From positions 5,448,842 to 5,512,841 of the forward strand of contig JAXIVH010000030.1 of assembly GCA_036785325.1 (NCBI GenBank): a stretch of 64,000 bases of DNA, read 5' to 3'. This DNA is from Urophycis tenuis. Lineage: Eukaryota > Chordata > Actinopteri > Gadiformes > Phycidae. The position numbers and the translations under genes are program-made. Below the pieces are notes generated by a model. It did not search any database, was not told where the DNA came from, and saw only the letters and a program-made list of their open reading frames with translations. Of this stretch, positions 1 to 19,605 are shown in pieces (within the stretch, counting starts at the first letter, position 1; each line of letters starts with the position of its first letter).

Positions 1-915
1 AGTCCCATAATCTCAGCTAGACAACTCACTGAGGGGGATCGATTAATGCAATTATGTCAGCATCTCATTACAAGATGGCTAGCATGGGTGTACAACTTAC
101 AAAGTGTGTTCATGCTCTGCACTGTTGTGGCTCAGAAGCAGAAAACTTTGATACACTGGCTGGATTATAATGACCCATAATATCTTATGTAGTGTATCAG
201 TGGCCTTTAGGCTCATCTTTAATGTCAAGAGGGGGAGAGAGAGGGTGGGGAAGGGAGAGAGAGACAGAGGTAGTCTACATAGTACATTTGACAATGCAAC
301 CCTTCAAATGTTTTTTTTGGTTCAAAGTAAATTGTAATTTCAAATGTATTTTTGAAAATATCCTTTATCTCTCGTAATTACTACTGCACCAACACGCTCT
401 TTGGCTTCCAATCTATTTCCTGGAAGTACACATGTACAAACACACTCACACACACACATGCACACGCACACTCACACACACACACACACACACACAAAGA
501 CATGTTCACACACACACACGCACCTGTTGGGTCAATGTCAGGGGCAAAGGGAACACAGGAACAGTGTGTTCAAGTTTAGATACTTTGTGATAAACACCAA
601 TGAGTGAAGAGGCGAGGATTCATCTGGTCACCAAGGACACAGACAGACAGCCATAATGCCATAACCAGAGTATCTATGACATGTACATTAACATGTATTA
701 CATCCACACAGAGCTATAGTTACCAAGGTGTGAGATATTCAGTGTCTGCAAAGTATAAACAAAAACCACAACTTCCAAATCTGCAGGGTTTGAATAAGCT
801 GTAGCTTTTATTGCACATTCCTGTTTGGTCTTGCAACGACCTTTCGTCTTTTTGTTTTCCATGATATTGGTCTTGCCCGAAACCTTTTGTGTTGTTACTG
901 AGGGGGCTAGGGAGG

Positions 916-918
<3 letters not shown>

Positions 919-953
<35 letters not shown>

Positions 954-960
954 CGGGGGG
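919..960. repeat. (GT)n microsatellite followed by a G tract
   Basis: An uninterrupted GT run of about 34 bp ends in a short G-rich stretch. Confidence 0.9.
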
Positions 961-1858
961 TAAAAGGAACATAGTTGACTCACCAATAAAACCAAGCCAC
1001 AGGTCAGACCCCTGTGTGTGTAATTAAAGCAACACAGAGATTACACTGGGCCTCTTGACCATGTGACCGGTAAGGGGTGGGTCACACCGCATCTTAAGCC
1101 CAAGGGAGGGTGATGATGTCATTCAGGAGACAAGGACATATTTCTGGAACAATTTGATAATTCTATTCATGTGTCTATTATGTGTTGCTTTCCATATTCA
1201 CTAGAGAGCAACCTTAATAGAAAAGTGTGTGTGTGTGTGTGCAGTCCCCAAAATGTGGATACACCTCCGCTCCAGGGTAATCCTGGGCTATCATTCATAG
1301 ATTTGTTTCCTTGTGTTTTTTTTTCTTTTCTATTTCTTCTTCTGCGACAATCCCTGCGACATGCTTTGAAAATCTTCATTTTGGCAAACCACAAATAAAT
1401 TAAAACACAAACATTCATAAAACACTAGGTGACATATTTAGGACACTTAAAAAGAAGAAAAGAAGGTACATACAGAACAAATAAAAGAAGAAAGAGAAGC
1501 ATTTGCTGTTGGATTTTGTTTGTCGGTTTTTTCTTGCTTTTCTTGAAAAAAAGGTCTAACTAGTTACTACACTCACATATCACATGCAGATATATTACAA
1601 CATAACCTGGTTAGTGTCTTTAAACTACCCATCTAAACTAGATCACAAAATGATTTTCTTGAGACCAGCCAACACTCACTCACGTTATTCTGATATTTTG
1701 TCATATAATTCATTTTTAAATGGTCTCTTTTTGCTCATAGGCCAAGAGAACACGATACGACTAACCCTGAAATGACGAGCCAAGTTAATAGAAGACTAAC
1801 ACACGACCACATACCAGATGGTGCTGTTTTCTTTTTTTTTTTATAAAGAGGGAGTTTG

Positions 1859-1859
<1 letters not shown>

Positions 1860-1887
<28 letters not shown>
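1860..1887. repeat. (AC)n microsatellite
   Basis: Pure AC repeat of about 28 bp. Confidence 0.9.
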
Positions 1888-1889
<2 letters not shown>

Positions 1890-2083
1890 CATGTTAGACA
1901 GTTCTGGATTTGGATTGGCTATGTTGAAAACATAGGAGCCACAGCCAGTCAGGACATACCATGGCAACAGCATGTTTGTTTCAGGTGGCATACAGCAACG
2001 TAGAGAGACTCTGTTGCGAATGTAATGGTGTTTTGTTGCTCCCCTGGTGACACGGGAGAGGGGAGTGACAAATGTCACAGTAT

Positions 2084-2123
2084 GTGTGTGTGTGTGTGTG
2101 TGTGTGTGGGGGGGGGGGGGGGG
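2084..2123. repeat. (TG)n joined to a poly-G run
   Basis: A TG repeat of about 24 bp runs directly into about 16 consecutive G. The same GT-then-G layout recurs near 32.15 kb. Confidence 0.9.
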
Positions 2124-2746
2124 CACACATACATTCCTTTCTCCTCTTTCCTCTCCTCCCTCATCTAATGATCTCTGCAGAAATGTCAGGCCAATTAGCA
2201 GCTTCCCCTTTGACATTTGACTGACATGCAGTAGGTAGCTGAGGTAAACCACACACACACACACACAGACAAGGGGCAGGCAGGAGGGGTTCTGCACATG
2301 ACGTGCCACGGCAAGACTGGGACGACACAGATGCTGTGCACAGATCTGTGCTTAATGGCTGTAGATGTAAAAACCACCAACACCACAGCTAGTGATTAAG
2401 CAACTTGTGTGATTATGCAACTTGTACAGTGATCAAGCAGCCCCCTCCACCCCATCTAAAGACCACTAACAGTGTGCTCCAGGTATACTACTGCATGCAT
2501 GTGTGTCTCTATTGGTAGAGCTGGTGCAACATATGTGATCTGTGTTGCGATCCGCTTAGCATTCTAGTTAGCATTTAAGAAGCTGTAAGAAATCAAAGCC
2601 TTTGCCTTTTCTGTTCTGTGCTCTGACTTGCCCTTCAACCTCTTTTCTCCTCCTATCAGGAACAGTGTGCTGGTTGGGTGACATCAATGAAAGAGAGAGC
2701 AGGGTAGTTTCCACTTGCTACCCTGTCAGAAGCCAGAATGCCAGAA

Positions 2747-3022
2747 TTACTCTTTTGATCCAGTGAGGGAAATTTGGTCTCTGCATTTAACCCAATCGTG
2801 AATTAGTGGAAATACACTCAGCACACAGTGATGGTGAGGCACACAGTGAGGTGAAGCACACTAATCCCGAGGCAGTGAGCTGCCAACAGCGGCGCTAGGG
2901 GAGCAGTGAGGGGTTAGGTGCCTTGCTCACAGGCACTTCAGCCGTTCGTACTGGTCGGGGTTCGAACCGGCAACCCTCCGGTTACAGGTCCGAAGCCCTA
3001 ACCAGTAGACCGCGGCTGCCCC
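2747..3022 (-). mobile_element. tRNA-derived SINE
   Basis: On the minus strand the element starts at 3022 with GGGGCAGCCG. It then shows a tRNA-like A box (CTACTGGTTAGGGC) and a B box (GGTTCGAACCC, plus strand about 2957-2969). The body follows, rich in CTCACTGC and CACTGTGTG, and the 3' tail ends in GGATCAAAAGAGTA near 2747. A tRNA-like head, unrelated body and simple tail are the SINE layout. I recognise it as a common teleost SINE but cannot name the family with certainty. Both internal Pol III boxes look intact. Confidence 0.85.
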
Positions 3023-4389
3023 AACTGTCCCCGCCTGACCTCATGCCACCGACTCTTAACAGGAGCACATCACAGGTGCGTGCAGTGCACAAGTGTGTAT
3101 GAGGTGTATGTCCCCATAGGTGTCTCTGCAAGGTGGGTATCCTTGTGTGTGTATGTGTATATACCTGCGTATGTGTATAAGCGATGCTCACAACAGCCCG
3201 AAATGTGACATAACAACACAAAAAAAACAGAACTTCCTGCAAGCACTGGTCGACATTCACAGTAAGTAATCTTTTGCTGGGGTTATCTCCCAAGCTGTCT
3301 CACATAGCCTACACACATACACAACCACTCCCACACACACACACACACATACACACAAACACAAGCGCTGAAGCCCAGCTGTACCATCTGGTATATAAAT
3401 CATGGTAATAACATGTCTCCTTCCTCTCCTACACACACATTACTATGAGAGGAAAGAGAGAATAGGAATAGAGAGAGAGAGGTTGATTGACAGTCATTCT
3501 ATGCATCGTACATGGTCTCTGCATATAGCAATATGTGACTCGTTCTTAATGAGAAATCAATATTTCACAACGAAACAGTGAGCTCTAAATATAACCTCAA
3601 AAGAGAGAGCAAAAGAAAATGAGATTGAGAGAGAGAGAGAACAAGCGAGAGAGAGCACAGCTCCATATGAATTACAATCTTCATGTTGCATTGAACTGTG
3701 AACAGCCCAGTCAAATTATAGAAGTACAGAAAGGAAGAGGAATTGGGGGGGTGGGGGGGGGGGGGCACGGCGGATGAGCGAGTAGAATCACTAATGCACT
3801 TGCCCGTCTATTAAATACTAACAACTTAATTTATATGCAAATGTAACCAGAACAGGTAGCGCAACGACAGGAAGTTGTCACCTCAGTGCTCTGTGCGTTG
3901 TGAGCGGGGGAGGGGTGAGAAAAAAGATGGCGGAAGAGTGTCCTTCATTCAATTGTCTTTCACACAGGTGGTGAGGTCACATGGGTCCTGCTATTCCTGT
4001 TTTTTGGCATGATAAAAAAAAAGAAAACCAAAAAATAGATGGCCAACGATGAGATGTTCCAGTCACCTGACAGACAGTGAAGGAGTAGCGGTAAAGAGAC
4101 GTTGTCCAGTGCCCCAAGTTTTTTTTTCTTCTTTGTTTTTTGCAAAATGTGTCAAGACAAAAACATCAACTGCAAACAAAACAACCAAAACCAAAACAAC
4201 AGTGGAGAACCCCTCAAGCGAGAACAAAATCAAATAATGAAAGAGAGGCGTTGAGTTAGCATGATGTCATCATTTGCATGTTGATGAGGGCTTGTATCCA
4301 TGGGGGAGGGGGGGGTGGAGAGGTGAGATAAGGGGGAGGAGTTGGATGGGGGTAGTGGTTACGAGGTGGGACAGGGCAGTGCAGAAGCC
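3023..4389. other. 3' flank or 3' UTR of ube2ql1, no other gene seen
   Basis: The stretch between the SINE and the ube2ql1 stop codon contains CA and GA repeats, a short G tract near 3750-3766 and AT-rich sequence. Some of it is probably ube2ql1 3' UTR. No second gene is visible. Confidence 0.5.
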
Positions 4390-8930
<4,541 letters not shown>

Positions 8931-10678
8931 TATATTGTCGCCGAGTACAGGGCGAAATTTCACCGTTCTACCGGTCCCGTTAATAAAGGCGATGAAACCC
9001 CCGCGATCGACGACAACCGAATGCCGCAATTCCTCTTATCACTGCAGGCTGGGGTGAAGACAAACCGTCGGCTTTTGATTTTTTTTCTCAGTGCATCATC
9101 TTGAAGTGGATCGACTGAAAACAATACACATGACTCAATAAATAGGCGGTGGGCTTCCGTTGGTCATGCGTATACATTTCCCGCAATAAAAATCACACAA
9201 ACGTAACGACGTAAACACCTATGGTATAACCATTTCACAAATCAATCAACACAAATATGTATGCTATGATAGCGAATTTGAATGTGCCCTTATTAGTCCC
9301 CTAGAACATAAGACTATAGCATAGCGTCAATATTATGCGCCCTATGCACCAATGGTATGGTATGGTATGCTTACCACCTACGACTGGAATTCAGAATCTC
9401 TGAAAAGATGGGATTCCGAGTGAGGATCACATTCAACAGAGCTCGCGTCGGTCTGACCTGCAGCACGAAAGAGAGCCTTTGATACGCGCGCAGCTGCTGC
9501 AACACGAGCTCCAATGTTGTTAAGGACGATCCAAACCATGGGTAATCCTTACCATTGAAGCGCGCGCACGCCCCCTCTTTCATATACAGCGCTCGCACGC
9601 GCCCAGGCGTCGAAAGCTTCCGCTATATGCTTATACTTTGGTTGAATGAGCAATAACAGTGGAGATGGATGCGAGGATGTGGACTTAAAATTGATAATTT
9701 ACTGTAAAAGTCATAGATCTAATTAATATTAATTTGAAAAATATAGGCTTAATTGCTTAAATGCAACGCGTATGGATATAAACATTGCGCAATGCAGTCT
9801 ATGAACATGATGGGAATTCATGTAGGCTACGTTAATTAGTATCGTACAGTTAATAATTAAGAATCTTATGTCCCCAAATGTTTTCATATTTGTATGAATT
9901 GGCTAACACCACGGCATATATGTTGTACGTCTTGGCACTTTATAATTGCCCTTTGTAACTTGGCACTTAGCCAGAGACGTTGTATACTAGCAATGGTTGA
10001 CCAATGGAATGCTTGAAACTTGTTCTGGTGACTTTCTTACTGTATTAACAGCAATTACATGTTTCATATTCTTCTGACAAATGTACTTTTTGTAAGTCGC
10101 TTTGGATAAAAGCGTCTGCTATGTAAATGTGAATGCATATAGAAACAGCGACACCAAACATTCGTTTATTTTAGATTTTTTGTAATGAATATATTTAGAT
10201 ATGGGTTCTTGTATTTGAAGCGATCTTTTATTCATTGTCTTTATTAAGAGAATGTACTAACATACATGCTTATCATTATGATCATCACAATAGTACTGCC
10301 TTTTCATTGACTATAGTTTATTATACATTGTCTGTATAGAGTGGAAAGTTTGCATAATATTACTGGTTCATTAAAATGCTGCTGCCAAGATAATCAACAC
10401 ATTGTTCGGTCGCAGGTTACATTGCTGTTAGCAGGTTACGCTACAGAATTGGCCCGCCACGTTGAATACAACCTATTCATTAAGTACCTAAATATCGTTA
10501 TTCAGAATGTCGCAAACACTATGTGCCAGTATAGTACAGGAGGGTGTTGCCATGTTGTTACAGAAAAATAAGTTTCGTTGAGGGTTGTGGCTGTATTTAT
10601 ATACGGCTTGCTCTGTTACAATAGAGTAGGTCCTTAACGACGTTTTACGACTTTTGTAATCGAAACATGACAAACACT
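8931..10678. other. Divergent intergenic region between ube2ql1 and med10
   Basis: The region should contain the ube2ql1 promoter. On the minus strand a GC-richer stretch (about 9600-9380) ends in a plausible donor (GGTAAGC near 9373). A plausible acceptor (TTGTTTTCAG) follows near 9122, so a non-coding 5' exon of ube2ql1 is possible but unproven. The rest is AT-rich and includes a short repeat tail at 10079-10130. Confidence 0.5.
10079..10130 (+). repeat. Fragment of a common teleost retroposon tail
   Basis: The motif GTAAGTCGCTTTGGATAAAA followed by GCGTCTGCT is, to my knowledge, one of the most frequent short repeats in fish genomes (shared 3' segment of SINE/LINE families). Only the tail is present. 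Confidence 0.6.
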
Positions 10679-10742
10679 GATTGGCTGTAACTACGGTAGC
10701 TGAGTATTCACTTCAGCCATTGGCTATCGCACTGCCGGAAGT
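10679..10742 (+). promoter_or_regulatory. med10 proximal promoter: two CCAAT boxes and an ETS site
   Basis: Inverted CCAAT boxes (ATTGG) lie at 10680-10684 and 10719-10723, 39 bp apart. A CCGGAAGT motif, as bound by GABP/ETS factors, lies at 10735-10742. All are about 100-165 bp upstream of the med10 ATG. No TATA box is obvious. This is the usual layout of a housekeeping promoter. The motifs are seen directly; the binding is inferred. Confidence 0.6.
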
Positions 10743-10843
10743 CGGTCGTTGCAGCCAGAGAAAACTGGGCCATGAATTGTCAAATTATTGTTGTAATCTA
10801 AGAATACATACATTTTGTTGTCATTCAATTGAGTCTATTAAAA

Positions 10844-13843
<3,000 letters not shown>

Positions 13844-14400
13844 TCCATTACCTTCCGCAAGCTTATGTGACACCTATCGGACACAAAGTTAGAATGGACC
13901 ACACTGTCTCCAGCAGCTTCTGAACTCAACCAGGTTACAATGACCACCAACGACATAACCGTCTTTAATTAATCACAAGCTCTGTTTGGTTATACTGCAG
14001 TAGGTCACAAGTATGGTGCTGATGGAGCCACACGACTGAGCCAATTCTGTTTATTTTTCCACAATGTTCCTCAATCTCTCTTAAGAGCCTTTTTATAAAG
14101 CTGAGGTCAAACTGCCTCCACGTCAGCTTCAGTCTTTCTGAAGCCAGTCTGCATATTCAGAGTTGTTGATGAACAAATTGTACAATTGCATTGAGGGTAA
14201 GGGGACTTGGGTGCGATGGGTTTGATTTATTATTGTTATTAATATTAGCATTGTTATTATTGTTATTATTATCAATGTTATTTCTTTTGCTGGTCTAGTT
14301 AGGGTGGTGTCGCCAATGTTGGAGCCAGAATTTTTATGTATTTAAAGAGGACTGGTGCAGGACGGAAAATGTACACAAAAATAAATGACTTGGATATGCA
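13844..14400 (+). other. med10 3' UTR
   Basis: AT-rich sequence follows the stop codon. AATAAA at 14380-14385 is the likeliest polyadenylation signal and would give a 3' UTR of roughly 560 nt. The exact end is not shown by the sequence. Confidence 0.55.
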
Positions 14401-14763
14401 TTTTGTGATTTTGCATTGATAGTCAACCAACACAATTTGTACATGTTTTTTCTCCTTTTCCTTACGTCTTTTTTGTAAGGACTCATTGTGCACCAGAGTG
14501 AGTTTGTACTGTGATTGATAGTTTGGAAACCTGTGAACCCTGTTCTGTAGAGATTGCCATGCTTGATATGTCAGGGTTTAGTTTGTTATTTCTTTGTATT
14601 GTCATTTTTTCACTTACATAAAACACAGAAATCTGGGTTCTGGTCATACATAGAAATATTGGCATGACGATTACAGTCTCTGGCTTCATGATTTTCATGG
14701 CTGAATAATTGACATTAGTCAGCATATGTATCCCGAGTGTATCAAATGGATCAAGCTAGCACA

Positions 14764-16740
14764 CAGTGTAATAATAATAATAATAATACAAAGGTTTTAT
14801 ATAGCGCTTTTCTTGGTACCCAAAGACGCTTTACAAAAACAAGAAAAAAAAATATATACAAGAAAGAGAGGGTAGAAAGTGATTCGTCAGGTGTTGTAAG
14901 TGATGTTGAAGAGATGGGTTTTGAGATGACTTTTGAAAGACGGCAGTGAATCAGAGTTACGGATGGCAAGGGGGATGGAGTTCCAGAGGGTAGGGGCGGC
15001 AATGGCAAAGGTTCTGTCCCCTATGGTGCGGTATTTGATCCTGGTGATGGGGGTGAGGGTGTTGGCATCAGCGGAGCGTGTTCGGTGGGGGTGACTGGGG
15101 TGATGGAGTAGATCTGGTATGAAGGTATGAAGGGGCAAGGTTGTTGAGGGCTTTGTAGGTGGTGAGAAGGATCTTGAAATGTATGCGCTTTTTTACGGGA
15201 AGCCAGTGTAGCTGACGGAGGATGGGCGTGATGTGTTCTCTGGAGGTGTGGGTGAGCTGTCAGGCACCGGAGTTTTGAACATATTGCAGTTTTTGAAGAA
15301 CAGTGGAGGGGAGACCATACATGCTATTGCAGTAGTCGAGTCTGGAGGTGATGAAGGCATGGATTAGTGTTTCAGCGGCTGAGAAGGTGAGAGTGGGTCG
15401 AAGGCGTGCTATGTTCCGGAGGTGGTTTATGTGTGACTTGAAGGAGAGTGCGGGATCCATGTAGATTCCAAGGTTTCTGACCAGGGGGGAGGGAGTGACA
15501 GAGTGACCATCGATGCAGAGTGAGAAGTTCTGGGAGGTGGGGATGGTGGATTTTGGGCCAAAGATTATAATACCAGTTTTATTGCTGTTGAGTTTAAGGA
15601 AGTTGTGGTTCATCCAGGTTTTTATGTCAGTGAGGCAATTGGTAAGGGTGGAGAGAATAGCTGGAGTGATGGTTTTGGTGGTGATGTAGAGTTGAGTGTC
15701 GTCAGCATAGCAGTGGATGTGAAGTCCATGGCGGCGGATGATGTGACCAAGTGGGAGTATGTAGAGGATGGGGCCAAGCACTGAGCCTTGGGGGACTCCG
15801 TGTGAGACAGGGGTGGTGTGGGATTTGTCATTGTTTATTGCGATGTAGTGAAATCTATCAGACAGGTATGAGTTGAACCAGGAGAGGGCGGAGTCAGTGA
15901 TGCCTATGGATTTCAGGCGGCTGAGGAGAATGGAGTGGTTGACGGTGTCGAAGGCAGCACTGAGGTCCAGGAGGAGAAGAATGGTGAGGGAGCCGGAAGC
16001 AGAGGAGAGTAGTGGAGGTCGTTTGTGACTTTGATAAGAGCTGTTTCAGTGCTGTGGTGGGTTCAAAAGCCGATTGGAATGTTTCGAAAAGGTTATTGGA
16101 GAGGAGGTAGGTCTTCAGTTGAGTTGCGATGGCTCTTTCCAGTAGTTTTGAGATGAATGTGAGGTTGGAGATGGGTCTGAAATTGTTGGGGTCGTCGGAG
16201 TCAAGACCAGGTTTTTTAAGCAGGGGTGATGGCAGCAAGCTTAAGAGGTGGGGGGATAGTGCCAGCGGTAACGGAGGAGGTGATGGTGTCAGTGATGAGT
16301 GGGGCGAGAGAGGTGAAACAGGCTTTGACAAGTTCAGAGGGCATAGGGTCCAGGGGGGGAGGTGGATGATTTCGTGGTGGAGAGTATTTTGGAGAGGTTT
16401 GCTGTGGTTATCGGTGAGAAGGTAGAGAGCCGGTGGTCTGAGGATGAAGGAGGTATGGGTTCGGGGACCGGGGTGGAGGCAGATGAGGTTGCAAGCTGGT
16501 TGTGGATGTTTCCTATTTTGGAGTTGAAAAATGAACTGAGGTTGTTGCATTTCTCCAGGGTGAATGAGGATGAAATGTTGTCGTGGGGCTTGAGGAGTTT
16601 ATTTATGGTGGAAAACAGGGTGCGTGGGTTGGAGGATCCAGAGTGAATGATGCCAGAGTAGTAGACAGAACGTGCGTTGTTTAGTGCTGATTTGTAGAGG
16701 TTTGTGTGCTCTTTGTAAGCAAACACTGTCTGTGTTTTCA
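14764..16740 (-). mobile_element. 5'-truncated L2-like LINE
   Basis: The minus strand carries reverse-transcriptase pieces in several frames. They include SPPGPYAL and SKLLERAIATQL (16550-15894) and CYADDTQLYI with the YADD catalytic motif, then SRLDYCNSMYGLP (15781-15260). The C-terminal tail around WNSIPLAIRNS reads near 15000. The 3' end reads GGTACCAAGAAAAGCGCTAT and ends in a (TTA)n tail at 14786-14769, as in fish L2-type LINEs. The endonuclease is missing and the frame is broken by several shifts, so this is a dead copy. Confidence 0.85.
15260..15781 (-). pseudogene. LINE reverse transcriptase fragment (YADD and thumb region)
   Basis: This is the longest intact frame of the L2-like element. 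RT motif C is CYADDTQLY, followed by the LKLNSNKTGIIIFG and LVRNLGIYMD blocks and the SRLDYCNSMYGLP block. It is a piece of a larger pol, not a gene by itself. Confidence 0.85.
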
Positions 16741-17290
16741 CTTTTGGGAGGCTGTAGATGCTGGTACCCAATGTCTCAGCAGGTCATGGCCCAAAACATT
16801 TCACTCCTGTTTCACTCCTCTACCGCTGGAGACAAATCCCTGGATTCGGAGGATTCCTAAGTATCATATATCCTATCCTACTATCCTATCTTGTATGCTG
16901 TTGTGGCACTTTAAACACTATCTGAATTGTAAAGCTTTCTTGTCGGTTCAGTACATTTATATATACTTTCTTAGTTGTTTGGATCAGCCATCATGTGGAA
17001 ATCCTTCCTGATTGTATGATTGTGTTTCACCCCAAGCTTTAACTTCACTCATTCTGGCGTGTTTCTTCTAATTACACAACACTCCCAGTCTGTCTGACTG
17101 TCTCTTCTTGATGTACATACAAGTATAGATGTTATATTATTATTCTATTTATCACACACAAAATGTAGGGATATTTGGCTTTCGGTTGAAATTTCAGGAT
17201 GAACCTAAAATGCACTATAACCTTTACAGGTTAACTTAATTTGACCTTCTCTAAACTTTGAAATGCACATGTCCAACTGTTCAATGTTAC
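16741..17290. other. AT-rich spacer between LINE and Tc1
   Basis: No coding potential or recognisable repeat is seen in this stretch. Confidence 0.5.
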
Positions 17291-18118
17291 AGTGCTTTTT
17301 GCACAACCTCCTGTAGCTGAACAGCAAAATTCACAACAGGTGTTTGATCCATGAATCGACCAATACATTTCCTGGTTCAATTAGAATTGGTATTTAAACG
17401 GTCCTCTTCATCATGCTGTTCACATTTGGACATCATGAGACCAAGACGACACCTAACAATTGATCAGATCATAGTACCTCGCCATTGCAAGGCTTCAGAC
17501 AGGATGTTCTCAGAGGGAAGTGGCCAATGAGCTTAGATGAGCTTGTCATCAGCAGGTTGCAACAGAGATGCAGAGAGACTGGAAACGTCACAGAAAGGCA
17601 TAGAAGTGATGCCCTTTGGCCACATCCCACACTGATAACCGCTTCATTGTGCCAGTTGTGCCAGTTCATTGGAACAGTGCCCTGCGGGACCGGTTGATGA
17701 ATGCCACTCAGCTCCAGCCACATTTAACGGAAGTTAGAGGCACCCAAGTGTCATGTCAGACAATTCGATACCATTTACATCAGCGTGGTCTGCATGCTGG
17801 ACAAGTCTGCATACTAGACTTGTAAGGGTACCTGACCACACCACCAGGCACGGGCGTTATCGTCTTGCATGGGCCAGGGAGCATTTATGCTGGACAAGGG
17901 ACCAGTGGGCCTCAGTGCTGTTCTCTGATGTAAGTCGATTCATGTTGAGCAGAAATGATAGCCGCTAACGATGTTGGAGATGTCAAGGAAAGCGCTATGC
18001 ATCAGCCGCTGTTGTCACCAGATGAGCCTTTGATGGTGGTGGTGTTACAGTGTGGGCAGGTGTGTCTAGTCAATACAGAACTGCCCTACACTTTGTGACA
18101 AGCCCATACTACCTGAAT

Positions 18119-18175
18119 AACTCCAATAGAAAAAAAGAGGACACGTAGAGTGTCCTCTTTTTTTCTACTGGAGTT
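18119..18175. repeat. Hairpin with about 26-bp arms at a LINE 5' junction
   Basis: Arms 18121-18144 and 18150-18173, extendable by two bases each side, match as reverse complements with one A/C mismatch. The loop is GTAGA. The right arm runs straight into the LINE tail. Confidence 0.95.
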
Positions 18176-18236
18176 TTGTCACGAAGGCAATTTCCCTCAG
18201 GGATCAATAAAGTATGTCTGTCTGTCCGTCTGTCTG
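18122..18236 (+). mobile_element. 115-bp LINE 3'-tail insertion with TAAC duplication
   Basis: TAAC at 18118-18121 is repeated at 18237-18240. The insert ends CAATTTCCCTCAGGGATCAA then TAAAGTATGTCTGTCTG, the same tail as the LINE ending at 44.99 kb. Removing it restores the Tc1 reading ...YYLN then NIINPVIG. Confidence 0.8.
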
Positions 18237-18439
18237 TAACATCATTAATCCAGTCATTGGCCCTCATTTATCAAACGAACGTAGAAATGAGCACAAATCT
18301 GAACGCATGATTCATTTTACGATAGGACCCACGTGAGATTTACGAAACGTATCGTATCACACCAATCCCAGCGTACGAAGGAGCTTGGTGTTGATAAATA
18401 CGGCGGCTGAGATCGATCGTAATTAACGTAACACGCCCC

Positions 18440-18447
18440 TATAAAAG
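18440..18447 (+). promoter_or_regulatory. TATA box of the Harbinger-type element
   Basis: TATAAAAG lies 26 bp before the ATG of the Myb/SANT-like frame. Confidence 0.45.
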
Positions 18448-18472
18448 AAGTCTCGCCCCTAACTTTTACGAC

Positions 18473-18546
18473 ATGGAGAAACATCCAACGGCAAAGAAGA
18501 AGCGGATTTTTTCAGAAACAGAAATGGAGACACTCGTGATGCACCC
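18473..18546 (+). pseudogene. Myb/SANT-like protein of the Harbinger element, first fragment
   Basis: The frame starts MEKHPTAKKKRIFSETEMET, the basic start and first helix of the Myb/SANT-like DNA-binding protein encoded by Harbinger elements. It stops at a poly-C run where a LINE 3' end is inserted. A continuation (KKMLYGNKSLLQ) may be seen near 23855-23900, after the LINE tail. The gene is broken. Confidence 0.6.
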
Positions 18547-18555
18547 TATGGATGC

Positions 18556-18581
18556 GCCCCCCCCCCCCCCCCCCCCCCCCC
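18556..18581. repeat. Poly-C tract
   Basis: About 26 consecutive C at the 5' junction of the LINE fragment. Confidence 0.9.
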
Positions 18582-18766
18582 CACCCCTCACCCCCCTGGA
18601 CATAGGCTACTTCATATTATTTATAGTAATGTTATTTATTGTGTATTATTTATTCTCATCTGCCGTTGCACCCCCCACCCCCATATCCATACAATCCACA
18701 TTCATCTGTTGTACCCGTTCCGTTGTATTGCACTAGCGCACTATTGCACCACCTATACACTTCTTG

Positions 18767-18981
18767 TATCATGTTCTGTGCTGCATGAAATGACCACACT
18801 GGCTCAGAGGCAAAACGCAACCTTTACTCGTGGTAGGTAAGGTAGTAACTGATTACAGCTTCATCAGTCGACACAAACTTCTAGTCTAACCCAATAGAAC
18901 CACCCACGACAACCCCAAGTCCATAGTGATTGGCTGTCAGACCATAACACAGATATGGGCTTCCTAGCTCCATATACTACA
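18767..18981 (-). repeat. Gypsy 3' LTR
   Basis: 215 bp. On the minus strand it begins TGTAGTATATGG and ends ACATGATA. The polypurine tract lies next to it at 18982-18993. Confidence 0.93.
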
Positions 18982-19122
18982 TCCCCCTTCTTAGCTAAAC
19001 AGTAGCACACAAACAAATTCCAAAGAGTAAACATTGAATACATTATTCAACAAAGTGATTGCATATAACTCATGAACTCATACAGCTAACAGTACCACTG
19101 CGTATTACTAAGCCAAGCTGTA

Positions 19123-19605
19123 CTAAAGTATGTAGTCCTGCAGTCGAGTTGGCAGTTTCAGGTTTCTTCCTGCTCTGGTTGTCAGGCCAGTGTCAGTCTC
19201 TGTGTCAGGCCTTGGTCCTGGCTCATCATGTGTCCCATTCTGCCCTTGCTCACTCTCATGGTCTGAATCAGAGTCTGGGCCCGCAGTTTCATCACAGACT
19301 CTATGCACAGCAACTCTGTCAGGCCCGAGATGCCTGCGGTTTCTTCTGTATCGTGCACCTGTTGGTGTGATGATGTCATAGGACCTCGGCTCATCCCTGA
19401 TTCGCTCTACTGTCGCTGGCTGCCATCCTTTTGTTCTCTTCATGCACACTCTCTCACCCTCCTCAAAGGGAAGAAGCGGTGACGCCGCCTTGTCATAGCT
19501 GTGTTTTTGGCGAAGCTGCTGTCGTATGAGGTCTTTGCCGGGCATTCTCTGGTAATGCAGGTGCCAGGGCTGCTTTGCTGGCGGGGAGATCGGAACGAAG
19601 AACAC
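19123..19605 (-). pseudogene. Gypsy integrase C-terminal region (shifted frame)
   Basis: It continues the integrase after a frameshift: RQQLRQKHSYDK, FEEGERVCMKR and ITPTGARYRRNRRHLG, the usual small C-terminal fold. An acidic tail follows, ending near the 3' LTR. Confidence 0.8.

Larger units (their letters stand above)
1..2746. other. Gene-free flank with microsatellites
   Basis: No open frame here resembles a known protein. The longer frames read through CA/GT or GA runs. The stretch holds imperfect CA repeats near 440-497, GT runs and two homopolymer G tracts. Because ube2ql1 is transcribed towards lower coordinates, part of this may be its 3' UTR. A minus-strand AATAAA (TTTATT on the plus strand near 808-813) is one of several possible ends and is not decisive. 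Confidence 0.5.
17300..18255 (+). pseudogene. Tc1-like transposase, 5' part (split element)
   Basis: From the ATG at 17434 (MRPRRHLTIDQI) the plus strand reads as a Tc1 transposase in broken frames. A helix-turn-helix region (ISRLQQRCRETGNVTERHRS) is followed by HWNSALRDRLMNATQLQPHL and QTIRYHLHQRGLHA. It then reads WASVLFSDVSRFMLSRNDSR, where the usual SDES motif has become SDVS. The sequence continues after a 6-kb insertion at 24259. A 115-bp LINE tail sits inside it at 18122-18236. Confidence 0.85.

Noticed and set aside
8931..9029. Longer ube2ql1 start at 9029
   Set aside because: The codon there is TTG, not ATG.
9371..9598. 75-codon minus-strand frame upstream of ube2ql1
   Set aside because: No recognisable domain. 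It may be 5' UTR sequence; mentioned only as a possible non-coding exon.
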